NCBI GenBank assembly: GCA_021323265.1
Contig: JAJTCO010000010.1
Location: forward strand, 1-64,000
Length of the DNA stretch: 64,000 nt
Source: Pseudoduganella sp.
Lineage (GTDB): Bacteria; Pseudomonadota; Gammaproteobacteria; Burkholderiales; Burkholderiaceae_D
Reading direction: 5' to 3'
The notes beneath the pieces are model-generated. The model had not been told where the DNA came from and made no database searches. It was given only the letters and a program-made list of their open reading frames with translations. The position numbers and the translations under genes were made by a program. Positions 18,142-26,366 of this stretch are shown here, piece by piece. The stretch's first letter is position 1. Each line of letters opens with the position of its first letter.

Positions 18142-18654
18142 ATGTCCCTGTCCATGTACAAAGTCTCCGCGCCCGTCTTCGTGCGCGGCTTGAAGGTAAT
18201 GGCCGACCTGCTGCGCAAGGCGCAGGCCCATGCCGAAGCAGGTGGCGCCTCTGCGTCAACGCTGCTGTCGGCGCGGCTGGCCGACGATATGCTGCCGCTG
18301 GCCGCCCAGGTGCAGCGCGCCAGCGATACCAGCAAGCTCTCGATCGAACGCCTGACCGGCGTCGCCGCCCCGAAATTTTCCGACAATGAAACCAGTTTCG
18401 AGCAGCTGCAGGAACGCATCGCGAACACGGTCGCGTACATCGAAGGGGTAGGGGAGGAGCATTTCGCGGACAGCGAAACGCGCGAGGTGGCGCTCAGCTT
18501 CGGCAATTTCAAGCCGACCTTTACCGGCGAGAGCTATCTGCTGACGTTCGCGCTGCCGAACTTCTACTTCCATGTCGTGACGCTGCACGACATCCTGCGT
18601 AACCAGGGAGTCAAGATCGGCAAGATCGACTACCTGGGTCCTTACGAAGGCTGA
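18142..18654 (+). CDS. DUF1993 family protein
   Basis: A soluble 170-residue protein matching the DUF1993 family, whose function is unknown; its fold is thought to be a DinB-like four-helix bundle. The start MSLSMYKVSAPVFVRGLKVM, the middle LADDMLPLAAQVQRASD and the end YFHVVTLHDILRNQGVKIGK are typical of the family. GGAAGGAG precedes the ATG. It follows astE by 45 bp on the same strand, and its stop codon abuts that of the small convergent gene. No link with arginine catabolism is known. Confidence 0.88.
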   Translation: MSLSMYKVSAPVFVRGLKVMADLLRKAQAHAEAGGASASTLLSARLADDMLPLAAQVQRASDTSKLSIERLTGVAAPKFSDNETSFEQLQERIANTVAYIEGVGEEHFADSETREVALSFGNFKPTFTGESYLLTFALPNFYFHVVTLHDILRNQGVKIGKIDYLGPYEG

Positions 18655-18777
18655 TCAGAGGCCGGCGCGCAGGGCGTAGGTAGCCGCCACCACCAGCAGG
18701 GCCAGGCCCAATGAAATCGCAGCAGTCGCCGTCAGCGGATGAATGCGGGACGAAACGGTTGGGATCTTTTTGTACAT
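18655..18777 (-). CDS. small single-pass membrane protein (40 aa)
   Basis: An unrecognised 40-residue peptide, MYKKIPTVSSRIHP followed by one hydrophobic helix (AAISLGLALLVVAATYAL) and a short basic tail. The ATG at 18777 has a good AGGAG six bases upstream, which favours it over a longer open frame from 18849 that would add 24 implausible residues. Its stop directly abuts the DUF1993 stop. A basic N-terminus plus one helix suggests an inner-membrane microprotein; no function is claimed. Confidence 0.6.
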   Translation of the reverse strand: MYKKIPTVSSRIHPLTATAAISLGLALLVVAATYALRAGL

Positions 18778-18879
18778 GGCGGGCTCCTTCTCAGTGGCGG
18801 TTTTGCATGCGTTGCAGGTTATCAACGCGCGCGGCGCCAGGCTAGACACCAGGCTGTATCAATAGTAAGCACTTGTAAC

Positions 18880-19992
18880 ATGAGCCATTTATTCTCTCCC
18901 TATGCACTGGGCCCGCTGCCGCTGGCCAACCGCATCGCCATCGCCCCCATGTGCCAGTACTCGGCGCACAACGGGCTGGCGACGGACTGGCACATGATCC
19001 ACTACGGCCACCTGGCCCTGTCCGGGGCCGCCCTCCTGATCCTGGAGGCGACTGCCGTCTCGCCGGAAGGGCGCATTTCGCCCGCCGACCTGGGACTGTG
19101 GTCGGCCGAGCACCAGCAGGCGCTGGCGCCCATCGTGCAGGCCATCCGCCGCCACGCGCCGATCAGGCTCGCCGTGCAGCTGGCGCACGCCGGGCGCAAG
19201 GCGTCCAGCGCGCCGCCCTTCGAAGGCGGCCAGGCGCTGGCGCCGGGGCAGGGCGGCTGGCAGACCGTCGCGCCATCGGCGCTGCCGCACGGGGCGGGCG
19301 AACCTGTCCCGCTCGCGCTGGACGAGGCCGGGCTGGCGCGCATCAAGTCCGATTTCGTGAACGCCGCCCTGCGCGTGCATGCCTTGGGCATCGAAGCCAT
19401 CGAACTGCACGGCGCCCACGGCTACCTGCTGCACCAGTTCCTCTCGCCACTGGCCAACCAGCGCAGCGACCAGTACGGCGGGGCGCTGGAAAACCGCATG
19501 CGTTTCCCGCTCGAGGTGTTCGACGCCGTGCGCGCCGCCATGCCGGCCGGCATGGCGCTCGGCATGCGCATTTCCGCCACCGACTGGGTGGAGGGCGGCT
19601 GGGACATCGAACAAAGCCTGGCCCTGGCGCGCGAACTGCAGCAGCGCGGCGCCGACTTCGTCCACGTTTCCGGCGGCGGCGTCTCGCCCCTGCAGCAAAT
19701 TCCGCTCGGCCCGGGCTACCAGATCCAGTTCGCCCAGCGCATCAAGGCGGAAACCGGGCTGCCGACCATTGGCGTGGGGCTGATCACCGAACCGCTGCAC
19801 GCAGAATCGATCATCGCCAGCGGCCAGGCCGACATGGTGGGCCTGGCGCGCGCCATGCTGTTCAACCCGCGCTGGCCGTGGCACGCGGCGGCCGCGCTGG
19901 GAGCCCAGGTTGCTGCACCGCCGCAGTACTGGCGCTCGCAGCCGCGCGAGCTGAAAAACCTGTTCGGCGAGACGCGACTCGGCCAGCGCTAG
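18880..19992 (+). CDS. NADH:flavin oxidoreductase (old yellow enzyme family, YqjM-like)
   Basis: An FMN-dependent ene-reductase of 370 residues that reduces activated C=C bonds. Family motifs are PMCQYSA near the N-terminus (with the YqjM-type redox-sensing Cys), the His-containing QLAHAGRKASS, and HGAHGYLLHQFLSPLANQR with the following SDQYGG. The presence of Cys in PMCQYSA and the short length place it with the YqjM/xenobiotic reductase class. The start at 18880 matches the family; an upstream in-frame start at 18739 would overlap the divergent small gene. Physiological substrate unknown. Confidence 0.92.
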   Translation: MSHLFSPYALGPLPLANRIAIAPMCQYSAHNGLATDWHMIHYGHLALSGAALLILEATAVSPEGRISPADLGLWSAEHQQALAPIVQAIRRHAPIRLAVQLAHAGRKASSAPPFEGGQALAPGQGGWQTVAPSALPHGAGEPVPLALDEAGLARIKSDFVNAALRVHALGIEAIELHGAHGYLLHQFLSPLANQRSDQYGGALENRMRFPLEVFDAVRAAMPAGMALGMRISATDWVEGGWDIEQSLALARELQQRGADFVHVSGGGVSPLQQIPLGPGYQIQFAQRIKAETGLPTIGVGLITEPLHAESIIASGQADMVGLARAMLFNPRWPWHAAAALGAQVAAPPQYWRSQPRELKNLFGETRLGQR

Positions 19993-20101
19993 GCGCGGCA
20001 GGCGTGGGCTGCCTGCCACGATTGCCATTCCTGCATCAAAATCCTTTAGGTTCAGCATCTGCGAGGTCTTATAATCGTGGAGTTTTTTTGTCCTGAAGGA
20101 T

Positions 20102-21580
20102 ATGCCTGTGAATCAATCGCTGGTCCAGAAGCTGACCCGAACCAAGCCGGCCCCTGTGGAAACGGATGCCACAAGCCTGCACGGTGAGGGCTTGAGCCGC
20201 TCCATCGGCCTGTTTTCGCTGACGATGATTGGCGTCGGCGCCACGATCGGCACCGGTATTTTCTTCACCATGGTCGAAGCAGTGCCCAAGGCCGGCCCCT
20301 CGGTGGTGCTGTCCTTCCTGCTGGCCGCGCTGACGGCCGGCCTGACGGCGCTGTGCTACGCCGAACTGTCGTTCCGCGTGCCGGCCGCCGGTTCCGCCTA
20401 CTCCTTCGCCTACCGCACGCTGGGCGAGTTCATGGCCTTCATCGTCGCCTTCTGCCTGCTGCTCGAATACGGGCTGGCGGCCAGCGCCACGGCCATCGGC
20501 TGGTCGGACTACCTGAACAATTTCCTGGTCAACGCCTTCCACTGGCAGATCCCGGAGCACCTGCGCGCGCCGATGATCGTCTCGACTCCGAACGGCACGG
20601 TGTGGAACACGGGGCACTTCAACCTGCCGCCGGTGATCCTGGTGGTGCTGTGCTGCTTCCTGCTGGTGCGCGGCGCCAAGGAATCGGCCACCGCCAACGC
20701 CGTGATGGTGCTGATCAAGCTGGCGATCCTGATCTTCTTCGCCGCCATCGCCTTCTCCGGCTTCGACACGAACAACTTCACGCCGTTCCTCAAGCACAGC
20801 CCAGGCGAGTGGCTGCCCGGCGCGACCGGCATTGCCGCCGCGGCCGGGACGGTGTTCTTCTCCTTCATCGGCCTGGACACCATTGCCACCGCCGGCGAAG
20901 AAGTGCGCAACCCCAAGCGCAACGTCCCGATCGGCATCATCTCGGCGCTGGTGATCGTCACCGTGTTCTACATGCTGGTGGCCATGGCCGCGATGGGCGC
21001 CCAGCCGGCGCACAAGTTCGAAGGCCAGGCGGCAGGCCTGTCCGTGATCCTGCAGAACGTGACCGGCCAGGCATGGCCTGCGCTGGTGCTGTCGGCCGGC
21101 GCGGTGATCTCCGTCTTCTCCGTGACCCTGGTGACGATCTACGGCCAGACCCGCATCCTGTACGCCATCGCCAAGGACGGCCTGGTGCCCAAGACCTTCC
21201 AGAGCGTGAACCCGAAATCGCACGCTCCGGTCGCCAACACCGTGATCGTGAGCCTGGTGGTGGGCGCGGTGGCCGGCCTGGTGGATTCGACCTTCCTGTG
21301 GGATATGGTCTCCATGGGCACCCTGACTGCATTCATCGTGGTGTCGGTCGCCGTGCCGGTGCTGCGTTCCAAGGAACGCGCCGCGGGTACCTACACCAAG
21401 GGCGGCTTCCGCGTGCCGTTCGGCCCATACCTGGTGCCGGGCCTGAGCATCCTGGCCTGCGCTTACCTGATGATCAACCTGTCGCATGCCACCAAGGTGA
21501 TTTTCACTATCTGGATGGGCGTGGCGGTGATAACCTACTTCATCTACGGTATCCGAAACTCCAGGCTTAACAAGGTGTAA
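20102..21580 (+). CDS. APC family amino acid permease
   Basis: A 492-residue inner-membrane permease with about twelve helices, of the amino acid/polyamine/organocation superfamily, close to the cationic amino acid transporter (CAT/YfnA) branch. The first helix carries the substrate-binding GVGATIGTGIFF motif, and FFSFIGLDTIATAGEEVRNP is the conserved stretch of that branch. GAAGGA precedes the ATG, and a perfect TATAAT lies at 20070-20075 without a good -35 box. The S9 peptidase begins 3 bp after the stop, so uptake of amino acids and peptide breakdown may be jointly expressed. Confidence 0.92.
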   Translation: MPVNQSLVQKLTRTKPAPVETDATSLHGEGLSRSIGLFSLTMIGVGATIGTGIFFTMVEAVPKAGPSVVLSFLLAALTAGLTALCYAELSFRVPAAGSAYSFAYRTLGEFMAFIVAFCLLLEYGLAASATAIGWSDYLNNFLVNAFHWQIPEHLRAPMIVSTPNGTVWNTGHFNLPPVILVVLCCFLLVRGAKESATANAVMVLIKLAILIFFAAIAFSGFDTNNFTPFLKHSPGEWLPGATGIAAAAGTVFFSFIGLDTIATAGEEVRNPKRNVPIGIISALVIVTVFYMLVAMAAMGAQPAHKFEGQAAGLSVILQNVTGQAWPALVLSAGAVISVFSVTLVTIYGQTRILYAIAKDGLVPKTFQSVNPKSHAPVANTVIVSLVVGAVAGLVDSTFLWDMVSMGTLTAFIVVSVAVPVLRSKERAAGTYTKGGFRVPFGPYLVPGLSILACAYLMINLSHATKVIFTIWMGVAVITYFIYGIRNSRLNKV

Positions 21581-21583
21581 AGA

Positions 21584-23533
21584 ATGCAGGCCCAAGCAAT
21601 CGCCCAAACAGTTTTTCTGGCCTCGGCCATTTTCTCTGGGGCGGTTGCCCAGGCGGCTCCCGCAGGTCTCGCCATGCGCGACTACCGCTGGGTCGCCATC
21701 TCCCCCGCCGGCGAGCGCGTCGTGTCGCTGGAAACCATCGACGCCGGCAGCGGCAAGCGCGCGCACCCGACCGTCGTGGTGCGCGACGCGGCCAGCGGCG
21801 CCATCGTCTCCGAATTCGATCCCTGCGGTGCGTGCAGTTATGACAAGCCTTCCTGGTCGCCGGACGGCAAGGCGCTGGCCTTTGTCGCCAGCGACAGCCG
21901 CGCAGGGTCGGCCTGGCTGTACGTGGCCGCAGGCGGCAAGACGCGCTCACTGGCCGCGGTGCAGGGCGTCGCCAGCACGGCGCGCTGGTCGCCCGATGGC
22001 CGCACCGTGGCCTTCCTGGCAACGCCCGACGCCCGCAAGGAAACTGGCGCCACCGCAGCCGGCGCGCGCCTGGTGGGCGAGATCGGCGTGCATGAAGATG
22101 CGCAGCGCATCGCCATGGTCGCCGCCGATGGCGGGCCTTTCAAGCTGGTGTCTCCGTCCGATACCTTCGTCTACGAATACGACTGGCTGCCCGACGGCAA
22201 AGGCTTCATCGCCACCAGCGCCCAAGGCAACGGCGACAACAACTGGTGGGTGGCCAAGCTGACCCACATCGACGCCGGCAGCGGCGCGCTGCGCATTGTC
22301 GCCCACCCAGGCACGCAACTGAACCTGCCACGTGTGTCGCCCGACGGGCGCACTGTGGCCTTCATCGGTGGCTTGATGAGCGACTTCGGCTCCATTGGCG
22401 GCGACATCTACACGGTGCCGCTGGCGGGTGGCGAACCGGTCAACCTGACGCCCCGCTTCAAAGGCACCTTCAACGCGCTGGCATGGCGCGGCAATGGACT
22501 GCTTGCCTCTGCCCTGATGGGCGACAAGTCGAATATCGTGGCGGTCGACCTGCAAGGCCGCAGCACGGTGCTGCGCTCGGTCGCCGCCTCCACCAGCGCC
22601 GGCGACGGCCGCATGACCTTCAGTGCCGATGGCGGCAAGGCTGCGGCGGCGCAGGAGGATTTCGAGCATCCGTCGGCCATCGTGGCCGGACCGCTTGCCG
22701 ACATGCGCGCCATCACGGACGACAACGCCCACCTGACGCCGCAGGTGTCGGTGCAGAACATCAGCTGGAAGAACGAAGGCTTCAATGTACAGGGCTGGCT
22801 GCTTGGCCCGCGCAGCGTGGAAGCGGGCAGGAAATACCCCATGATCGTGCAGGTGCACGGCGGCCCGGCCGCTGCCGCCTCGCCGCGCTACATCGCGCCA
22901 GGTGAGCAGGGCAATGCGCTGGTGCGTGAACTGGTGGAGAAGGGCTACTACGTTTTCCTGCCCAACCCGCGCGGCAGCTTTGGCCAGGGCCAGGCGTTTG
23001 CCCGCGCCAACCGCCGCGATTTCGGCGGCGGCGACCTGCGCGACATCCTGACCGGCATCGATGCCGTGGCGGCCGCGGCGCCGGTCGACACCAACCGCAT
23101 GGGCCTGATGGGGCATTCCTACGGCGGCTTCATGACCATGTGGGGCGTGACCCATTCGCAGCGCTTCAAGGCAGCCGTGGCGGGCGCCGGCATCGCCAAC
23201 TGGATTTCCTATTATGGCCAGAACGGGATCGACCAGTGGATGATCCCGTTCTTCGGGGCCTCCGCCTACGACGACCCGGCGATCTACCGCCAACTTTCGC
23301 CGATCGAGTCGATCAAGGTGGCGCGCACGCCGACCCTGGTCTATGTCGGTGAGCGCGACGTAGAATGCCCGCCGGCGCAGTCAATGGAGTTCTGGCACGG
23401 CCTGAAAGCGATGGGCGTGCCGACTACGCTGGTGATTTATGAAGGTGAAGGGCACAGTATCCGCAAGCCAGAGCACCAGCGCGACCTGCGCAAGCGCACG
23501 ATTGAGTGGTTTGGACGTTACCTGGGTGAGTAA
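21584..23533 (+). CDS. S9 family serine peptidase (prolyl oligopeptidase/acylaminoacyl peptidase type), exported
   Basis: A 649-residue peptidase. Residues 1-25 look like a Sec signal peptide (AIAQTVFLASAIFSGAVAQA), then come WD40-like beta-propeller repeats (SPAGERVVSLE, SWSPDGKALAFV, RWSPDGRTVAFL, RVSPDGRTVAFI), then the alpha/beta-hydrolase domain. The catalytic triad is Ser512 (MGHSYGGFM), Asp592 (GERDVECPP) and His624 (GEGHSIRKPEH). Such enzymes cleave short peptides in the periplasm. It lies 3 bp after the permease gene and 5 bp before the diguanylate cyclase, a tight operon-like arrangement. Confidence 0.92.
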   Translation: MQAQAIAQTVFLASAIFSGAVAQAAPAGLAMRDYRWVAISPAGERVVSLETIDAGSGKRAHPTVVVRDAASGAIVSEFDPCGACSYDKPSWSPDGKALAFVASDSRAGSAWLYVAAGGKTRSLAAVQGVASTARWSPDGRTVAFLATPDARKETGATAAGARLVGEIGVHEDAQRIAMVAADGGPFKLVSPSDTFVYEYDWLPDGKGFIATSAQGNGDNNWWVAKLTHIDAGSGALRIVAHPGTQLNLPRVSPDGRTVAFIGGLMSDFGSIGGDIYTVPLAGGEPVNLTPRFKGTFNALAWRGNGLLASALMGDKSNIVAVDLQGRSTVLRSVAASTSAGDGRMTFSADGGKAAAAQEDFEHPSAIVAGPLADMRAITDDNAHLTPQVSVQNISWKNEGFNVQGWLLGPRSVEAGRKYPMIVQVHGGPAAAASPRYIAPGEQGNALVRELVEKGYYVFLPNPRGSFGQGQAFARANRRDFGGGDLRDILTGIDAVAAAAPVDTNRMGLMGHSYGGFMTMWGVTHSQRFKAAVAGAGIANWISYYGQNGIDQWMIPFFGASAYDDPAIYRQLSPIESIKVARTPTLVYVGERDVECPPAQSMEFWHGLKAMGVPTTLVIYEGEGHSIRKPEHQRDLRKRTIEWFGRYLGE

Positions 23534-23538
23534 GTAGC

Positions 23539-25476
23539 ATGCGTTTGAGGTTCAAGTTGATGGCGGCCCTGCTGGCGACGGGGCTGGGATCGGTGGTGCT
23601 GGTGGGCGGGGTTGCCTACGTCAGTGTCACCTACAAGGTCGATTCCTTGCGCCGCCAGCAGGCGGCCGAGCATTTCCACACCTATATGACGGCCTACCTT
23701 GCCGAGTATGGCGACTGGAAGAACGCGATCGCGACCGAATCGTTCGACCGCTTCGTACGGCGCCAGGAGGGCGAGCGCACGAGTGGGTCCGAGCTGCCGA
23801 GCGAGATGCTCGAGCGCATGCCGCCGCGTATCAACGACCAGGCCCGTTATGCGGGCCCCGCGCGCGATGGCAGGCCTGCCCTGCGCGAGGCTGGCGCTGC
23901 GGACGGCGCGAGTGCTGCACGGCCACCGCGCGAGCGCCCGGCGCCGCCCCCCGTACCCCAGGAGGCGTTGCCGCCGGACGCCCAGGGTTTGCAGGAAGGC
24001 CCGCCGCCGGAAGGCTGGCGTCGCCCGCGCGACGGCTACGGCCCGCCGCGTGAAGGCGAACGCGGGCCGCGCGATGGTTATGGTCCGCCGCCCGAAGGCG
24101 AACGCCCCCCACGCGACGGCTATGGCCCGCCGCCGGAAGGCGAACGTCCCCCACGCGACCGCTATGGTCCGCCGCCCGAAGGCGAACGTCCCCCACGTGA
24201 CCGCCATGGTCCGCCGCCCGAAGGCGAACGTCCCCCACGTGACGGCTATGGCCCTCCGCCCGAAGGTGAACGTCGCCCGCACGACGGTTATGGCCCGCCG
24301 CCGGAAGGCCCGCGCGGCGCCCCTCCGCGCGAGAATGCGCGCCCGGCGCCGCCACCCGTTCCCGCGCTGGAGGCCCGCCCGCGCCCGCAGCAGGCACCTG
24401 CGCCGGACCAGGTCCGCAGCGCCAACGAAGCGTTGCGCCGACCGCCGGGCGAACCTGACGGGGCCGGAGAACGGCCGCCCCCGCGCCGCCGCGGCGACGG
24501 CCCGCCGCCATTCCGCTTCGTGCTCGCCGATGCCGACTACAAGATCCTGCTGGGCGGCGGCCAGTTCCGCGTGGACGATTCCCTGCCGGAAGCGCTGCGC
24601 GCCACCGCCCGCCCGATCGTTGTCAAAGACCAGACCGTCGCCTACATGTCCAGCGAAGGCGCGCTCACGCCCACGCCGCAAGAGCAGAAATACATCGACG
24701 CCCTGTACAACTCCCTGTTGTGGGGCATCGCCGCCGCAGCCGGCCTGGCGACCCTGCTCGGCGTGCTGCTAAGCCGCGGCCTGTCGCGCAGCCTGAGCGG
24801 CCTGACGCAAGCCGTGAAAGGCATGCACGAAGGCGAACTGCGCCAGCAGGTACCGGTGAAAGGAAAGGACGAAGTGGCGGCGCTGGCGAGCGCCTTCAAC
24901 GAGATGAGCGAACAGCTCGCGCAAAGCCACGAAGAGCTCAACGCCTCGCACGCCACCATCCTGCAGCAGGCGGAGCAACTACGCGAACTCAGCATCCGCG
25001 ACGCACTCACGCAGCTCTATAACCGGCGCCATTTCGACGAACAGGCCAACACCCTGTTCAACCAGGCCGTGCGCCACAAGCGCCCGCTGGCGCTGGTGAT
25101 CTGCGACATCGACCACTTCAAGAAGATCAACGACACCTACTCGCACGCCACCGGCGACGTCGTGCTGCGCCATGTCGGCAACATCCTGCGCAAGCACATG
25201 CGCCTGTCCGACCTGGTGGCCCGCTACGGCGGCGAAGAATTCGTGATGGCCTTCCCGGAAACGCCAGGCCCGCAGGCTGCCGCCTTGTGCGACAAGCTGC
25301 GCGGCCTGATCGAAAGCTATCCGTGGCACGAAGTCCATCCCGACCTGAAGGTCACCATGAGCATGGGCGTGTACGCCGACATCGCCGCCGGCAGCGCCGA
25401 GACCATGCTGCAAAAGGCCGATGCACTGCTCTATCGCGCCAAGGAATCGGGCCGCAACCGCGTCTGCTTCGTGTGA
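23539..25476 (+). CDS. membrane diguanylate cyclase with HAMP domain and proline-rich tandem repeats in the sensor region
   Basis: Makes cyclic di-GMP. In order over 645 residues: membrane helix (about 8-30), periplasmic region (31-395) holding seven 14-residue repeats of PEGERPPRDGYGPP type at 157-254 within a long Pro/Arg/Glu-rich tract, a second helix (LLWGIAAAAGLATLLGVLL), HAMP domain, coiled coil, and a C-terminal GGDEF domain. The active site reads GGEEF at 564-568 and the product-inhibition site RxxD is present as RLSD at 555-558, so it should be active and feedback-inhibited. It lies 5 bp after the S9 peptidase gene. The repeats are probably disordered and rigid with proline; a cell-wall or ligand-binding role is a guess. 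Confidence 0.9.
   Translation: MRLRFKLMAALLATGLGSVVLVGGVAYVSVTYKVDSLRRQQAAEHFHTYMTAYLAEYGDWKNAIATESFDRFVRRQEGERTSGSELPSEMLERMPPRINDQARYAGPARDGRPALREAGAADGASAARPPRERPAPPPVPQEALPPDAQGLQEGPPPEGWRRPRDGYGPPREGERGPRDGYGPPPEGERPPRDGYGPPPEGERPPRDRYGPPPEGERPPRDRHGPPPEGERPPRDGYGPPPEGERRPHDGYGPPPEGPRGAPPRENARPAPPPVPALEARPRPQQAPAPDQVRSANEALRRPPGEPDGAGERPPPRRRGDGPPPFRFVLADADYKILLGGGQFRVDDSLPEALRATARPIVVKDQTVAYMSSEGALTPTPQEQKYIDALYNSLLWGIAAAAGLATLLGVLLSRGLSRSLSGLTQAVKGMHEGELRQQVPVKGKDEVAALASAFNEMSEQLAQSHEELNASHATILQQAEQLRELSIRDALTQLYNRRHFDEQANTLFNQAVRHKRPLALVICDIDHFKKINDTYSHATGDVVLRHVGNILRKHMRLSDLVARYGGEEFVMAFPETPGPQAAALCDKLRGLIESYPWHEVHPDLKVTMSMGVYADIAAGSAETMLQKADALLYRAKESGRNRVCFV
24007..24300 (+). repeat. 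seven in-frame 42-bp tandem repeats within the diguanylate cyclase gene
   Basis: Seven consecutive 42-bp units (24007, 24049, 24091, 24133, 24175, 24217, 24259), each encoding 14 residues near PEGERPPRDGYGPP, are followed by a partial unit at 24301. Inner units 3 to 6 are the most alike at DNA level and the outer ones have drifted, as expected for copy-number change by slippage or unequal recombination. Variation falls mainly at residue 10-11 of the unit (GY, RY, RH). Confidence 0.95.
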
Positions 25477-25522
25477 GAATCTGCGTAGTTCCGAAAGGGC
25501 CCGCGGTGTTAAGCTGCGGGCC

Positions 25523-26350
25523 ATGAAAACCGCTTACCCGCTCGCCTTCTTCCTGGCCATCCGTTGCGCATCCGCCTCAGCGGCACCCGATATCGTCCCG
25601 CTTGAATTTGTCGGCGGCATCCCCTTCGTCAAAGTGACAGTGGGTGCGGCGCCGGCGGGGCGCATGATGTTCGATTCAGGCGGCATGATCGGCATCGCCG
25701 TTCCGCAGTCAACCATCGAGCAATCCGGATCGGTTAAGGTCCTGGACGAGAAGCGCCGCTTCTCGGACTTGCTGGGCCAGGTGCAGGAGGTGCCGATGCT
25801 GGTCGCCAGGGACGTCGTCCTCGGCGCCACCCATCTGCCGCCAGTGAGCGGCCAGATCAACACCGAATGGGGCGGCAACGGCGCGGACGCCGACCTGGAC
25901 GCGGCACGCAAGGGCGGCGTGATCGGGTTGGAAGCCTTCGCCGAGCGCCCGCTGATGTTCGACTACAGGCGCCGCACCATGTCGATCTACGCCGCGGGCG
26001 ACGCGCACAAGCAGGAATGGAAGAAGTGGCGCGCGCTGCCGCTAAGCTATGGCAAGGAAGGTCCGTTCGTGACGCTGCGCGTTGCCGGCGTGCCGAAGAA
26101 GTTTGTGCTCGATACTGGAGCCCAGGTCAACCTGGTCGATAGCGGCAAGTTCGCCTGCAGCGCCGAATGCCCGCGCCCGCGCCTGCCCGAGCTGGCCGAT
26201 GCGCACGGCAAGGCGCTATCGGTGCAGGACGCCGAGCGCATCGACCTGGCAAATGCGCCGTTCGACGGCATCCTCGGCGCACCATTCTTCCGCAGCTACC
26301 GCGTCGTGTTCGACGTGAAGGGCGGCCAGTTGCACATCGCCCCGCACTAG
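25523..26350 (+). CDS. exported retropepsin-like aspartyl protease family protein
   Basis: A 275-residue protein with a signal peptide (MKTAYPLAFFLAIRCASASA) and two aspartyl-protease lobes: Asp51 in MFDSGGMIGIAVPQS and Asp197 in VLDTGAQVNLVDS, followed by FDGILGAPFFRSYRVVFD, a typical lobe end. Most bacterial retropepsin-like proteins dimerise or carry two lobes as here. The ATG at 25523 is chosen because it begins the signal peptide; an upstream in-frame start would overlap the cyclase gene. A 7-bp inverted repeat (GGCCCGC at 25498, GCGGGCC at 25516) ends directly at the ATG and could hide the ribosome site. It is convergent with the FUSC gene. Confidence 0.8.
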   Translation: MKTAYPLAFFLAIRCASASAAPDIVPLEFVGGIPFVKVTVGAAPAGRMMFDSGGMIGIAVPQSTIEQSGSVKVLDEKRRFSDLLGQVQEVPMLVARDVVLGATHLPPVSGQINTEWGGNGADADLDAARKGGVIGLEAFAERPLMFDYRRRTMSIYAAGDAHKQEWKKWRALPLSYGKEGPFVTLRVAGVPKKFVLDTGAQVNLVDSGKFACSAECPRPRLPELADAHGKALSVQDAERIDLANAPFDGILGAPFFRSYRVVFDVKGGQLHIAPH

Positions 26351-26366
26351 CCTGGCGCCGGGCTAG
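26347..26366. other. 20-bp palindrome covering two convergent stop codons
   Basis: CTAGCC (26347-26352) and GGGCTAG (26360-26366) with the GGCGCC centre form a near-perfect 20-bp palindrome containing the stop codons of the plus-strand protease gene and the minus-strand FUSC gene. No T-run flanks it, so termination by it is doubtful. Confidence 0.4.

Noticed and set aside
19997-20017. Terminator after the old-yellow-enzyme gene
   Set aside because: GGCAGGC and GCCTGCC form a 7-bp stem but no T-run follows, so it is left as a possible hairpin only.
24007-24300. CRISPR array
   Set aside because: The 42-bp units are contiguous without spacers, in frame, and translate to a clean protein repeat.
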